From contig JACJOC010000049.1 in the NCBI GenBank assembly GCA_014695345.1, positions 1-64,000 of the forward strand: a stretch of 64,000 nucleotides of DNA. The letters are read 5' to 3'. The position numbers were made by a program, and so were the translations under genes. The DNA is from Cyanobacteria bacterium FACHB-471 (lineage in GTDB: Bacteria; Cyanobacteriota; Cyanobacteriia; Elainellales; Elainellaceae). Shown one piece after another: positions 27,248 through 36,490 of this stretch. The notes under the pieces are model-generated. The model did no database searches, was not told the origin of the DNA, and saw only the letters and a program-made list of their open reading frames with translations. The stretch's first letter is position 1. Every line of letters starts with the position of its first letter.

Positions 27248-28502
27248 CGCGCCAGCTTAGCTTTAAATTCAGCCAAAAATTCCAAACGGTGACAATGGCG
27301 ATCGCAATCAGGTTTGCAAGGTAGGGATTCACTCCAAGTAGATAAACCAGAACATCAAAGGTTAAGAGGTTGAGAACCAATCCAGCCAAGCAAATAAAAT
27401 TGAATTTCAAGAACCGCTTAAATCGCTTTTGTATTCCCTTTTGACTACTCGTTAAATCACCAAATGTCCAAGCGTCGTTCCACAGAAAATTATTGAAGAT
27501 TGCAATCTCCGCGGCAATGCTTTTACCCAGGTTTAACGGCAGTCCAAGAGTTGTTGAATCACTCAGCAGATACAGCAAAGTCATATCCACAAACACACCG
27601 CTGAAGCCTACCAGACCAAAGCGAACTAATCGACCAAGAGGGATCTCAAATCGCTGTTGGATACGTCCCAATCGTCCACCAGCAATTCGCAATCGGGTCA
27701 AGTGGTGAAGGTATTCGATGTACTGTTTGGAAGTAACCTTACTTTCTCCTTGCTGCCTTTCTTGAAAGACATAGCCGACTTCAGCAATCTGCCCAATGTC
27801 TCCCCGTCCCAATACCTCAAGCAAAATTTTGTAACCGAGTGGGTAGAGGGTGCGATCGCTAATTGCACTACGACGCACCATAAAATAACCACTCATCGGA
27901 TCAGTGACCCGTCCTACTACTCCAGGCAACAGAATTAATCCCAGCGTTTGAGCGCCACGAGATAGAAATCGTCTGGCAAGACTCCATTCGCTAACACCCC
28001 CTCCTTCAACGTGACGGCTGGCAACAGCTAAATCGGCTCCTTGCTCAACTGCGTTGAGCAGCTTTAGCAGAACCTCTGGCGGATGCTGTAAATCTGCATC
28101 AATCACCCCTAATATTTCTCCTCTTGCAGCTTGCCATCCTCGAATGACAGCACTAGAGAGCCCTCGTTCGAGTTGACGACGCATCACTCGAAGCTGAGGA
28201 TATTGTGACATTAGTCCTTGAGCTATCTCCCAAGTTCTATCTGGACTATTGTCATCGACAACAAGCAGTTCATATTCACCAGGAATTGCCTGATCAAGTA
28301 AGCCACTCAGCAAACGAATAATATCTTGAATGTTTGTGCCTTCGTTATAGGTCGGAATGATCAAGGAAAATTTGATGGAGTGCTGCGACTTTAAAGTACC
28401 TTGATTATGAACGTGGGCGTTTTGGGCAACAGTAGGGTAATCAAAAACTTGTAAGGGACCAGAAGGCACCTCTAACAAAGCTAGGGGATGTTGAGCTGTC
28501 AT
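27231..28502 (-). CDS. GT2 glycosyltransferase fused to GtrA domain
   Basis: 423 residues: an N-terminal GT2 domain of dolichol-phosphate mannosyltransferase type (about 45-265: FSLIIPTYNEGTNI, VVDDNSPDRTW, DADLQHPPEVL, DPMSGYFMVRR) followed by a GtrA domain of four membrane helices (about 285-420). Such fusions synthesise a polyprenyl-phosphate sugar and may help move it across the membrane. It is the last of three minus-strand genes, 20 bases after the GT39-like gene, and converges with the other GT2 gene. Confidence 0.93.
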   Translation of the reverse strand: MTAQHPLALLEVPSGPLQVFDYPTVAQNAHVHNQGTLKSQHSIKFSLIIPTYNEGTNIQDIIRLLSGLLDQAIPGEYELLVVDDNSPDRTWEIAQGLMSQYPQLRVMRRQLERGLSSAVIRGWQAARGEILGVIDADLQHPPEVLLKLLNAVEQGADLAVASRHVEGGGVSEWSLARRFLSRGAQTLGLILLPGVVGRVTDPMSGYFMVRRSAISDRTLYPLGYKILLEVLGRGDIGQIAEVGYVFQERQQGESKVTSKQYIEYLHHLTRLRIAGGRLGRIQQRFEIPLGRLVRFGLVGFSGVFVDMTLLYLLSDSTTLGLPLNLGKSIAAEIAIFNNFLWNDAWTFGDLTSSQKGIQKRFKRFLKFNFICLAGLVLNLLTFDVLVYLLGVNPYLANLIAIAIVTVWNFWLNLKLSWRVTEVK

Positions 28503-28522
28503 TTTAAAAATTCTCCAATAGA

Positions 28523-30220
28523 TTACGTAGCAGGCGACTGGGTGTAAAGACTGAGCGTGAACCGATCCAAATCCATCGTTCCTGACAGAGCTTCAGTGCT
28601 TGTCAGTTTGTACTGAGCTTGTAAAACTTGTTGAACAGCCTGATCAAACTGTTGCTTTTCGGCGTCAGTTTTAGGTTCACTCCAAACAGCTCGCTCAGGG
28701 TTGAGCCATAGGATGCGCTCGTAGGCTAACGCTGTATCCGTTAGAGTTTTATCCAAAGTTACAGCAAGCTGTTCGGGCTTCTCAGCCAACAAACTCACAG
28801 GCGCATCAGGGGTGACATAGTAGGCCAAGCGCAAGACGTGCCCCCAAGCTTTAGAGCTTATTACGATTAAAGTTGGGGTCTCTGTGTTTTGCTGAATGAG
28901 TTGATTAACCGTGTGGAACATGTGGCGATCGCGGAGGTTGAAATCACCTACACCAACGCAAACATAAGTGGCGAGTAGGGCTGCAATCAAAGGTTTTTGC
29001 CAGTGGTACATTGCTCGTTCCAACCCTGCTGCTATTAAGAGGAGACAACCCGGCAAAACGAAGATAATACTTCTGCCATAGCCCCAACCTAATGTAAATT
29101 TCCCAGTGAAAACATCTACACTTAGAGCTAGCGCTAATGGCAAAACTCCTAATATCAGTGCGGTTCCAAGTCTTTGATACTCACCTTGTCGCCAAAGCCA
29201 AATGCAACAGGTTAATAATATGGCAACAGCAATAAACCCAATTAAAACGGCAACTTCATGGGAGATACTTGTGGACAAACCACCTGATAGTAATTGAATG
29301 CCAACTGCCTCAAGGGCATCGCGGAAGTGTTTGAATAATGCTTCGATAAACCCAATTGACTCAGCAAACCGATCAAGATCAGCATTTCGTGCCTGTTGCC
29401 GAACTCCCCAAAATGCCCAAGGAATAGTAAGCGACACAGCGATTCCTAAGGCTATTCCGTATTGAAACCAGCGCTGCCGATCAAGATAGAGTACCAAAAC
29501 ACCCAGCGCTATTACCCAATACGCAAAGAAGTAAAAAGTTAGTAGCCCAGTTGTAACTGACCCAATCAGTAAACAGTTCCAAAGCAACTGCTGTCGGCGG
29601 GTTACGTTAGCTTCAACAGTCTTTTGGCGAATCAACCGGACAAGCGCCCACCCACTCAAAACAATCCAGAGAACCAGTGGTCCATACATACGGACGTTGA
29701 GTGAGTGAAAAAGGTAAAAGGAGTTAGTTGCAAGTAATGCAGCGAAAATTAGACCACCTCGATGACCTAATACGTCTCGCCCTAACCCATAAGCGCTGAA
29801 AATTGCGAGGCAGCTTAGCAAAACTCCTAAGCTTCTAACTTGAGCTACAGCATTACCAAAAAGCCGCAACCAAAGATGCTGGCTCAGAAAGAAAAGTGGT
29901 GGATGAGGTTCGCCGCCAGCAATACCCCTTAAAATTTGCTTGAGGGTTTCTACGATGTCTCCTAGTCCAGTCTCAACTGGTAGTTTGAGTAAGGAGGTGT
30001 AGCTTGACAGAAGAACAGGAACCTCTCCAGGGGTTTCATAGGCTGTTTTTTGCCCACTAAACAACAACAGAGACAGAACTTCGTCATACCAAAACTCATG
30101 GCTGCTCAAGTTCAGTATTCGCAGCGTAACTGCCAGAGCGATCGCAAAAAACAATAAAACTTCTAGAGGTAAAAGTAATTCAAACCTATTTAGTTTGATC
30201 CCCTTCAATATAGTGATCAT
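28523..30220 (-). CDS. Polytopic glycosyltransferase, GT39/ArnT-like (GT-C fold)
   Basis: 565 residues with about 10-12 predicted membrane helices and a soluble C-terminal part. The first loop has FWYDEV (43-47) with the acidic residue pair expected for GT-C enzymes using polyprenyl-phosphate sugars, and GEPHPPLFFLSQHLWL resembles the conserved HPPLY motif. Acceptor and sugar unknown. Its ATG directly follows the stop of the upstream gene (TAAATG), implying coupled translation. Together with the GT2 genes it could use lipid-linked sugar donors. Confidence 0.88.
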   Translation of the reverse strand: MITILKGIKLNRFELLLPLEVLLFFAIALAVTLRILNLSSHEFWYDEVLSLLLFSGQKTAYETPGEVPVLLSSYTSLLKLPVETGLGDIVETLKQILRGIAGGEPHPPLFFLSQHLWLRLFGNAVAQVRSLGVLLSCLAIFSAYGLGRDVLGHRGGLIFAALLATNSFYLFHSLNVRMYGPLVLWIVLSGWALVRLIRQKTVEANVTRRQQLLWNCLLIGSVTTGLLTFYFFAYWVIALGVLVLYLDRQRWFQYGIALGIAVSLTIPWAFWGVRQQARNADLDRFAESIGFIEALFKHFRDALEAVGIQLLSGGLSTSISHEVAVLIGFIAVAILLTCCIWLWRQGEYQRLGTALILGVLPLALALSVDVFTGKFTLGWGYGRSIIFVLPGCLLLIAAGLERAMYHWQKPLIAALLATYVCVGVGDFNLRDRHMFHTVNQLIQQNTETPTLIVISSKAWGHVLRLAYYVTPDAPVSLLAEKPEQLAVTLDKTLTDTALAYERILWLNPERAVWSEPKTDAEKQQFDQAVQQVLQAQYKLTSTEALSGTMDLDRFTLSLYTQSPAT

Positions 30221-31885
30221 TTAAAGCTCCGTAGGTTCTGTAGAGGTGAGAATTGACCCTTCGTAAGCAGGATATTTACCCGAACCACCAAGACCGTCTG
30301 ATGTTAATGGTGAAAACTCAACTTTAAAGAATTGATTTGATGAAGAAAACTCCAGCTTTTGCGTAGGGTTTTCAGGTACAGGACAAGGACGATGGTGATA
30401 GCAGATGTAAAGAAATTTTTGATATCCTTGCTCAACCAGCGATTCACTCAACTGCCTTACATCTTCAGCATCATCAACTAGAAAAAACCTCTTATCACTT
30501 AGAGCAGGCGCAATCGCCTGGGCTACGTACTGGTGTGAGATCGCGATGATCTCATTAGAGTCTTCTTTGACTTCTGTTAGAGCCAAAGCAACAGTCTGAT
30601 AGTCTTGCACCAACTTAGCTGTTGCAACGAAAGTGTTAAGGTGAATACTGATAGCGATTAATACGCAAATCAATGCGGTAGAAAGGTATCGCTGAAACCG
30701 CCCCATTACTCTCATAATGTATTTAAGTTGGACGGCTAAGAGAAGTGAAAGTAGAGGCATAAGGATTAGCAAAAACCGAGGGCCCCATTGCTTACCCCCA
30801 GCTCCAGATGGAACAATCAGTGGAACAGTGAGAATGAACAGTGCCACTATGAAATAGATTGCCCAAATCTTTGGTGCTAATCGCAACTTACTGCGTAGCA
30901 GAGACGGAAAGACAAACAAACAAGGAAAGAGCGAAACTGGAAAATATTCGAATAAAGAAGAAATAAGTTGTTTGAAGTTGTCACGTGCGGCTAACAGCCT
31001 TTCTGTTAGTGAAAATTCTTCTACTATCTGAATTGAATGAATACCAAGAGGATGACCATAAACGATTTTATTAATACAGAAAAAGATAAGAACAGTTAAG
31101 AACAAGCTAGAGGTGAACAGAATTTCCTTCCCAGCAGCAGGACTGAATTTCTTAAGCCACTTAAGCTTTGCAACAAGGGAGAGTAGAGTTAGTGCCCCAA
31201 CCAAGCATAGAAATTCTGGCCTAAACCACACTGATAAACTGATGAGGACTCCACCTAAAACAGCACTTCTTCTACTTAAGTGGACTGAATTTGGGAAGAG
31301 TACAACCGTTAAACCATAAAAAGCAAGAACCACAGCAAGAGTATGCTCCCAGTACATCGCACTATAAATAGATAATGGGGAAGCAAAGATGAGAACGGCT
31401 AGGGCGATCGCAATGGCACCGCTGTTAAGCTCTAGCCGTTTACATACCGCGTAAAACCTAAACCACAGAACCCAAGTTGATACGACAGGGATGACATACA
31501 AGCCTCTATAGCCCAACAGTGCATAGAAGGGCGCAGTGACTAGAGGAAAGGTAAACGGGAAAGTAATGTAGTAAAGCCCCAAACGGTTGTAGACAAAAGG
31601 GGGGAGAAACGGATATAGTCCGTTGTGCCATAAATCTCTTACCCAATCAGCAGCAGACAGGTCTAAATCAAATTGCAAATCTCCGGAAGCAAACTGTTGT
31701 GCTAAGAGTGCCTTGAGTCCACCATCTCCACTAAAAAAGACTCCATCTTGAATGTGGAACTGAAGGAACAAAGTAAACAGGACTCCCGTCACGATAAATA
31801 TGAGCGGTAGTTTAGAAGCCTGAGAACGTCCTGAAAGCTGGAGGAGCTTCTGTAAAGGTCTGCGCTCTAGCGTCGTCGTTTTCAT
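30221..31885 (-). CDS. Polytopic membrane protein, probably GT-C glycosyltransferase
   Basis: 554 residues, about 11 membrane helices and a soluble C-terminal part. The first extracytoplasmic loop carries FFSGDGGLKALLAQQF, whose acidic motif resembles the catalytic-site loop of GT-C enzymes such as the LA_3751/LA_3752-type putative glycosyltransferases; that assignment is from memory and weak. Its stop codon touches the start of the next gene, so the two are cotranscribed. Position suggests a role in surface glycan or protein glycosylation. No sign of foreign base composition beyond a somewhat lower GC than its neighbours. Confidence 0.75.
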   Translation of the reverse strand: MKTTTLERRPLQKLLQLSGRSQASKLPLIFIVTGVLFTLFLQFHIQDGVFFSGDGGLKALLAQQFASGDLQFDLDLSAADWVRDLWHNGLYPFLPPFVYNRLGLYYITFPFTFPLVTAPFYALLGYRGLYVIPVVSTWVLWFRFYAVCKRLELNSGAIAIALAVLIFASPLSIYSAMYWEHTLAVVLAFYGLTVVLFPNSVHLSRRSAVLGGVLISLSVWFRPEFLCLVGALTLLSLVAKLKWLKKFSPAAGKEILFTSSLFLTVLIFFCINKIVYGHPLGIHSIQIVEEFSLTERLLAARDNFKQLISSLFEYFPVSLFPCLFVFPSLLRSKLRLAPKIWAIYFIVALFILTVPLIVPSGAGGKQWGPRFLLILMPLLSLLLAVQLKYIMRVMGRFQRYLSTALICVLIAISIHLNTFVATAKLVQDYQTVALALTEVKEDSNEIIAISHQYVAQAIAPALSDKRFFLVDDAEDVRQLSESLVEQGYQKFLYICYHHRPCPVPENPTQKLEFSSSNQFFKVEFSPLTSDGLGGSGKYPAYEGSILTSTEPTEL

Positions 31886-32200
31886 AGTGTATCAGTGCCA
31901 GGATTTACTTATTTCTTGGCAGGATTACTGATTCCACTTTTATACTTGATGCTTAGATATCCACTTAAGGGATACCTTTTTGTTGTTGATATCTTTATAG
32001 TTCGCTGCTAAATTATGATGCGTTGATGAAGATATGGACTTTTTTGTCCTCTTGTCAAGCGTGTTTCCTCTATAAAGAGCCTGTCTTCTCACAAACCCGT
32101 AAGTATCCCATGTTACAGAGCCTGAGATGTGGAATCTTTTGAGGGTTTTTGAGAGGTGAATTAAGCTTTTGATTCGGAGCAAAGGTTCTAAGCTTTTTGG
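31886..32200. other. Intergenic region
   Basis: 315 A/T-rich bases between two minus-strand genes. An 80-codon open frame on the minus strand is rejected as a gene (Lys/Ser-rich, no start context). It probably holds the promoter of the glycosyltransferase operon. Confidence 0.5.
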
Positions 32201-33208
32201 TTAGGACAAGTAAATAATTTGTCCCGTCTTAGCAGAACGTTGAGCAGCATCAGCTACTTTAAGGGCATATAGGCTGGCAGCTGAAGTAACGTAAAGGGAT
32301 GAACCTAATATGAGGTGATCTAGGACGGCAGCCGTATCTTTTGCGAATAGTCCTCTCCGGCTTCCAACCTCCAGGGGAGATGTTGTATCTAATCGAACTA
32401 ACGTTCCTTGGTCGCCATCCAATAGAAGGGCACCCTTCTCACCATGAATTTCTAGACTGCGTTCTGATTTCCACAGGGCTTCGCCTTTTCCGTAGGTTAA
32501 ATCAGACATAGTTCCATTTGTAAATTGCAGTTGTGCTGTACAGAGGCAGGTGGTGTAGCGATCAGGGGAATCTGTATCGTTCCAGAAGCGGGCACTACAG
32601 CTAACCGAGTTAACTTGACCAAATAAGTCAATGAGGCGATGAATGCGAGAGAGGGCTCCAATTAGTGGAAAACCAAATAACTCTGGTTGGTAAGTCCATT
32701 TTTGAGGAGCCGGACGTTGCTGATTGAGATTAGCGTAACGGATGTAGAACACTGAGCCAATTCGGGGAAGAGCATTCAAGACTGCTTGATGAATTCCACT
32801 CAGCAGTTCAATATGCTCGACGTGCAGTAGTTTACTTTTTGCCTGTGCAAGCTCAATTAAGTCTGTTGCCTCAACGTAGTCTACTGAGAGCGGATATTCT
32901 ACAACGACATGTTTGTCAGCATGGAGCGCTGCACGAGCGATCGCTCCATGATCTCGATTGACCGTAGAAATGATGATCAAATCCAAATCTTCTCGCTGTA
33001 CTAGCTCCATCCATGAATTTGATACTTCAGCGCTATAGGTTTGACTAAATGCTGCTGCTTTTTCTGGAGTGTGTCCTGCAACCGTGACTAATTGCGATCG
33101 CGAATCAGCCTGCAAAGCTTCCGCTCTAACTTTAGCGGCGTAGCCTGTTCCTACTAGCCCAACTTTGATCGGCAGTGACACGAGTGATTCAAACGATGCA
33201 GTTGTCAT
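32201..33208 (-). CDS. bvdR: Biliverdin reductase (cyanobacterial Gfo/Idh/MocA family)
   Basis: 335 residues. The Rossmann start VGLVGTGYAAKVRAEALQ, then HVVVEYPLSVD, LLHVEHIELLSGIH, FYIRYANLNQQRPAPQKWTY and VGSRRGLFAKDT match cyanobacterial BvdR as I know it from Synechocystis. Other oxidoreductases of the same superfamily share the fold but not the RPAPQKWTY and GSRRGLF stretches. BvdR reduces biliverdin to bilirubin with NAD(P)H and affects phycobilisome assembly. Transcribed away from petF; a region of 525 bases separates them. Start ATG 33208. Confidence 0.87.
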   Translation of the reverse strand: MTTASFESLVSLPIKVGLVGTGYAAKVRAEALQADSRSQLVTVAGHTPEKAAAFSQTYSAEVSNSWMELVQREDLDLIIISTVNRDHGAIARAALHADKHVVVEYPLSVDYVEATDLIELAQAKSKLLHVEHIELLSGIHQAVLNALPRIGSVFYIRYANLNQQRPAPQKWTYQPELFGFPLIGALSRIHRLIDLFGQVNSVSCSARFWNDTDSPDRYTTCLCTAQLQFTNGTMSDLTYGKGEALWKSERSLEIHGEKGALLLDGDQGTLVRLDTTSPLEVGSRRGLFAKDTAAVLDHLILGSSLYVTSAASLYALKVADAAQRSAKTGQIIYLS

Positions 33209-33733
33209 ATAAGAAATATCCAGTCATGGCAGCAATAGATTTAAGGCAAGTGGGTCAAATGACCTGACGGTTTTTAGAATTTTAGAACTATATTGAAACC
33301 TGTATTGATGGCTAATAAGGTAAGGGTTTTTATCTCGCCCTATCAATTTCAACCAAATAACTGTTACTTGTTACACCTATAACCACTTTTAATTCATTAA
33401 TCCTCTAAAGGTCAGTAGAACATATGGTTGATGCCCTAGCAATCTCTTGACAGAGCGAGTTCCCACCAGGAGAGAGTTGCTATTGAAAAGCAGCATTAGT
33501 TGTAGACGGCAACAACACAATCAACGTTCAAGTATAAGTAATTTAGGCTTAATTTCATAACTTTCATTACTAATCCCATTCAGCCCATCTATCAATTAGG
33601 CGTTACAGATCTTAGATTTTTTCGTAGTATCAGAGAAGAGTTACCGTAATGTAAGCCTTTACCCAAGTTAGGGTCGCATATCTTACAAGAAGTCAACTCG
33701 TACTGCCGTTTTAAACATTGAGAGGATTGTTGC
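33209..33733. other. Intergenic region between bvdR and petF
   Basis: 525 A/T-rich bases with no ORF of note; it must hold the divergent promoters of bvdR and petF. Cyanobacterial petF often has a long 5' leader, which would fit the size. AGAGGA at 33721-33726 is the petF ribosome site. Confidence 0.5.
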
Positions 33734-34033
33734 ATGGCGACTTTTAAGGTCACGTTGGTTAACGAGGCCGAAGGGCTGAACACCACCATCGAAGTACCCG
33801 ATGACGAGTACATTCTAGATGCTGCCGAAGAGCAGGGGCTTGACTTACCTTATTCTTGCCGCGCAGGAGCCTGCTCTACCTGTGCTGGCAAAATCAAAGA
33901 GGGCACAATCGATCAGTCAGATCAGTCCTTCCTGGATGATGACCAAATTGAGGCTGGCTACGTGTTGACTTGTGTAGCTTACCCAACCTCTGACTGCACC
34001 ATCCTGACTCACCAAGAAGAAGAGCTGTACTAA
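33734..34033 (+). CDS. petF: Plant-type [2Fe-2S] ferredoxin
   Basis: 99 residues. Cys42, Cys47, Cys50 and Cys80 ([22 protein letters not shown]) ligate the [2Fe-2S] cluster. The acidic surface and C-terminal EEELY are typical of photosynthetic ferredoxin I, which takes electrons from photosystem I and supplies FNR, NDH-1, PcyA and others. AGAGGA is placed correctly before ATG 33734. The transcript ends at a long hairpin (34199-34262). Among ferredoxin paralogues this one is the petF/Fed1 type. Confidence 0.97.
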   Translation: MATFKVTLVNEAEGLNTTIEVPDDEYILDAAEEQGLDLPYSCRAGACSTCAGKIKEGTIDQSDQSFLDDDQIEAGYVLTCVAYPTSDCTILTHQEEELY

Positions 34034-34198
34034 TTGGTGAAGCTGCTTCAGAGAGACAGGGAGCTTTGCGATCAACTAAACGCTCTCTGCTTCTGACTGG
34101 TTCACTCCAAGCACAAACGCTAGACAAGATGTCACCACTTTATGGCAGGGGTACGAACGATCTTCCCCTGCTTGCCTTTGGTTGAGCAGCTTTGAACA

Positions 34199-34263
34199 GC
34201 AGAAAAAGATTTTGAGCGGAGGTGCACTAATGTTACGCCTCCGCTCAAAATCTTTTTCTTTTA
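34199..34263. terminator. Long bidirectional terminator between petF and the SpoIID-like gene
   Basis: 22-bp perfect stem (34201-34222 with 34238-34259), extendable by two more pairs, with 11-base loop. The outer arms are AGAAAAAGA and TCTTTTTCT, so either strand ends in a T-tract. Confidence 0.93.
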
Positions 34264-34308
34264 GGGTCGGGTCACAGTCGTTCGAGCTGATCTAGCTGAT
34301 CTACTGCT

Positions 34309-36177
34309 CTATTGGACTGGCTCTACCAGTTCTACATTTGCCTCAGATGAATTCTCCAGCGCTGCTGGATCGCGCCAAAACGTAATGGCATCGCTTAAGG
34401 GTTGGAGCTGAGTACCGGGGTAATAAAAGCTAAGAATTTGGGCACTAGACCAACCTAGATCCCCTAAGTTATAGGCACCTGTCTGGCTCATCCCAACTCC
34501 ATGACCCAGTCCACCGCCTGTAAAGATGTACCCTTTCAGAATTCTGGATTCAGCAGGCTGTGAATTTTGCTCTCCTTCGCTTTGTCCTGCTGTAGAATTT
34601 TGCACTGTCCCGGCTGGCGTTGCGGATGCTTCATAAACGGGGTCAATGTAAAACAGCGTGCTGTTGGGTGCGTAAAAGGCTCGCAAGATTTCGTCTTTCT
34701 CTAACTCAACCGTTCCTCGATCAGTTTGAACTGCCATTCGCTGTACCCGACCTGCTGGCGATCGCTCAACAACCTGAACTTGCTGTACCGTTGTAAAGTT
34801 TGCCAGAGGATGCTGAATTCCGGTTAGATATTCCTTCAGGTCAGCCGTGATTTGCGTTAACGGACTTTCTACACGCCAGCGGAATACATCCCAGCCATTC
34901 TCATTAAAGCCCTCAGTGCGACCAATAAAGGTTCGAAGATTGGCTTCATCTGCCAGACTGTAGCGCGATAAATCCCAGATGTTTTGTACAGAATCTACGA
35001 CTGCGCGTAAGTAGGGGCGATCGGGGCCATTCCAGACATCGCTGAAAGGGGCTGTAATGCCACCTGTCGTTGAGGAATACAAAGCATCGACCAATTCATT
35101 CTGGTAGGTCAATACTTGAGAACGAGTAGCGGCGATCGCCCGGTCGGTCTCAGGGTGGGCACCTGACAGCCCACGGTAAACCTGACACTGTGTATCAGCG
35201 CATAGCTCATAGTTATCGATCGCAAATCGGCGCACGTTTCGCAGTGCGTAGGTGCGAGCCAAAATTGCCTGAGCCTCAATTGTGGTTGGCGGCGCACCAA
35301 CCCCAATCTCGTGGGGTACCACTCCCCGCAAGTAGGTTTCAACGGGCACCTCATTCACTAATGTATAGGTGCCATAGGCATTAGGCTGGAGCTGTAGATT
35401 GCCTCCATAAAGTCGGCGTTCGCTATCACTGCGATTGGGGGTTACCTGTACCCGACGATTCCCTGTTGTAATCTGCACTTCGTCCCGCTGATAGCGATAG
35501 CCGTTGGCAACAAATGACGCTTTAGGTATCTGTTGCTGTACCTGGGTATCTAAGAAAGCACTTCTAGACCCATTGGCTTGAAGATTTTGAAACAGCAGAC
35601 GGCGCAGCAGTGGACTACGATAAACATCGCGCTTGGCCCACACCTGCCACTGTCGAGGCTGAGCAATTTCAACTTCCACGCCGCGCGATCGCCATTGATT
35701 AGCGCTATCTTCTGCACTTTCAAAGCTGCGATGGGTACTCAGCACCACTCGCTCATTTACTTGCGGCTCAGCTAACGGCTCCATCGTGATTTCTAGCTTG
35801 ACGGTGCTGGCAGTGACGGTTTGGGTTTGACCTCCCGTCTCAAATTGCATAGTGAGGCGATCGCCCGTCAAAGGCTGTAAAGTAATTTCGTCCCCAGATT
35901 CAGAGCCAAATCGCTGCACGATCCCAATATCCAAAGTGGGATCAGCGCCACCTTGAGAAGAGTTTTGAGCTTGAGGAGCGTTTTGAGCTTGGGAAGAATC
36001 TGGAATTTGAGAAGTTTGATTAGAACTCGTTTGAGCTGACACGGGAAAGGATGTCAGCCCAACCAGACAAGCCGTAGTTGTTACACCCGCCCAGACAGTA
36101 AACCATCGAACAGGAGCAATAGCTGGGATACGAATTGAAAAGCATCTGGAACTACCAAATTGAAGTCGTCTACTCAC
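34309..36177 (-). CDS. SpoIID/LytB-domain protein
   Basis: 622 residues, start GTG 36177 with GAGG upstream. A signal-type N-terminus (hydrophobic near 30-48, ending VSAQT) is followed by a linker (50-85), a beta-rich region (about 85-250), and the SpoIID/LytB catalytic-type domain (about 275-420: YTLVNEVPVETYLRGVVPHEIG, EAQAILARTYAL, VYRGLSGAHPETDRAIAATR, LVDALYSSTTGG). The SpoIID fold cleaves glycan strands of peptidoglycan in Bacillus; the conserved acidic residue is seen as VPHEI. A second C-terminal part (about 545-590) with GGGLGHGVGMSQTGAYNLG, the typical SpoIID ending, is present. Probably a periplasmic murein-processing enzyme. Confidence 0.93.
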   Translation of the reverse strand: MSRRLQFGSSRCFSIRIPAIAPVRWFTVWAGVTTTACLVGLTSFPVSAQTSSNQTSQIPDSSQAQNAPQAQNSSQGGADPTLDIGIVQRFGSESGDEITLQPLTGDRLTMQFETGGQTQTVTASTVKLEITMEPLAEPQVNERVVLSTHRSFESAEDSANQWRSRGVEVEIAQPRQWQVWAKRDVYRSPLLRRLLFQNLQANGSRSAFLDTQVQQQIPKASFVANGYRYQRDEVQITTGNRRVQVTPNRSDSERRLYGGNLQLQPNAYGTYTLVNEVPVETYLRGVVPHEIGVGAPPTTIEAQAILARTYALRNVRRFAIDNYELCADTQCQVYRGLSGAHPETDRAIAATRSQVLTYQNELVDALYSSTTGGITAPFSDVWNGPDRPYLRAVVDSVQNIWDLSRYSLADEANLRTFIGRTEGFNENGWDVFRWRVESPLTQITADLKEYLTGIQHPLANFTTVQQVQVVERSPAGRVQRMAVQTDRGTVELEKDEILRAFYAPNSTLFYIDPVYEASATPAGTVQNSTAGQSEGEQNSQPAESRILKGYIFTGGGLGHGVGMSQTGAYNLGDLGWSSAQILSFYYPGTQLQPLSDAITFWRDPAALENSSEANVELVEPVQ

Positions 36178-36490
36178 AGGGCTGTCCCTCGAAATTACAC
36201 GGCATGAAGTGGATTAGCTCGACCAGTGAGCCATGACTACCAGCAGCTAAGCAATGTTTCACAAGCTGTTATGTGGACTTTGTAACCTTCGACTGATGAC
36301 TATTTTAGAGGTGCTGCTTATTATTGACGACTTTGCGGTTCGTAGTGAACCCCTTCCTCAAAAAACTTCAGGTTTTGTTTAATTCGTATTCTCTAACAGG
36401 GAATGACCTGACAGGGAATTAGAATGAGAGGGATCTTGAGCCTAGTCAACCAAGCGTCACATCTGACTGTTATCTCATCCAAAGCCCTTC
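36178..36490. other. Intergenic region between divergent genes
   Basis: 313 bases separating the SpoIID-like gene and the GTPase gene, presumably with both promoters. No ORF, repeat or RNA seen. Confidence 0.5.

Noticed and set aside
31940-32182. 80-codon ORF on the minus strand upstream of the glycosyltransferase operon
   Set aside because: Lys/Ser-rich, A/T-rich, no ribosome site, and lies in the probable promoter region.
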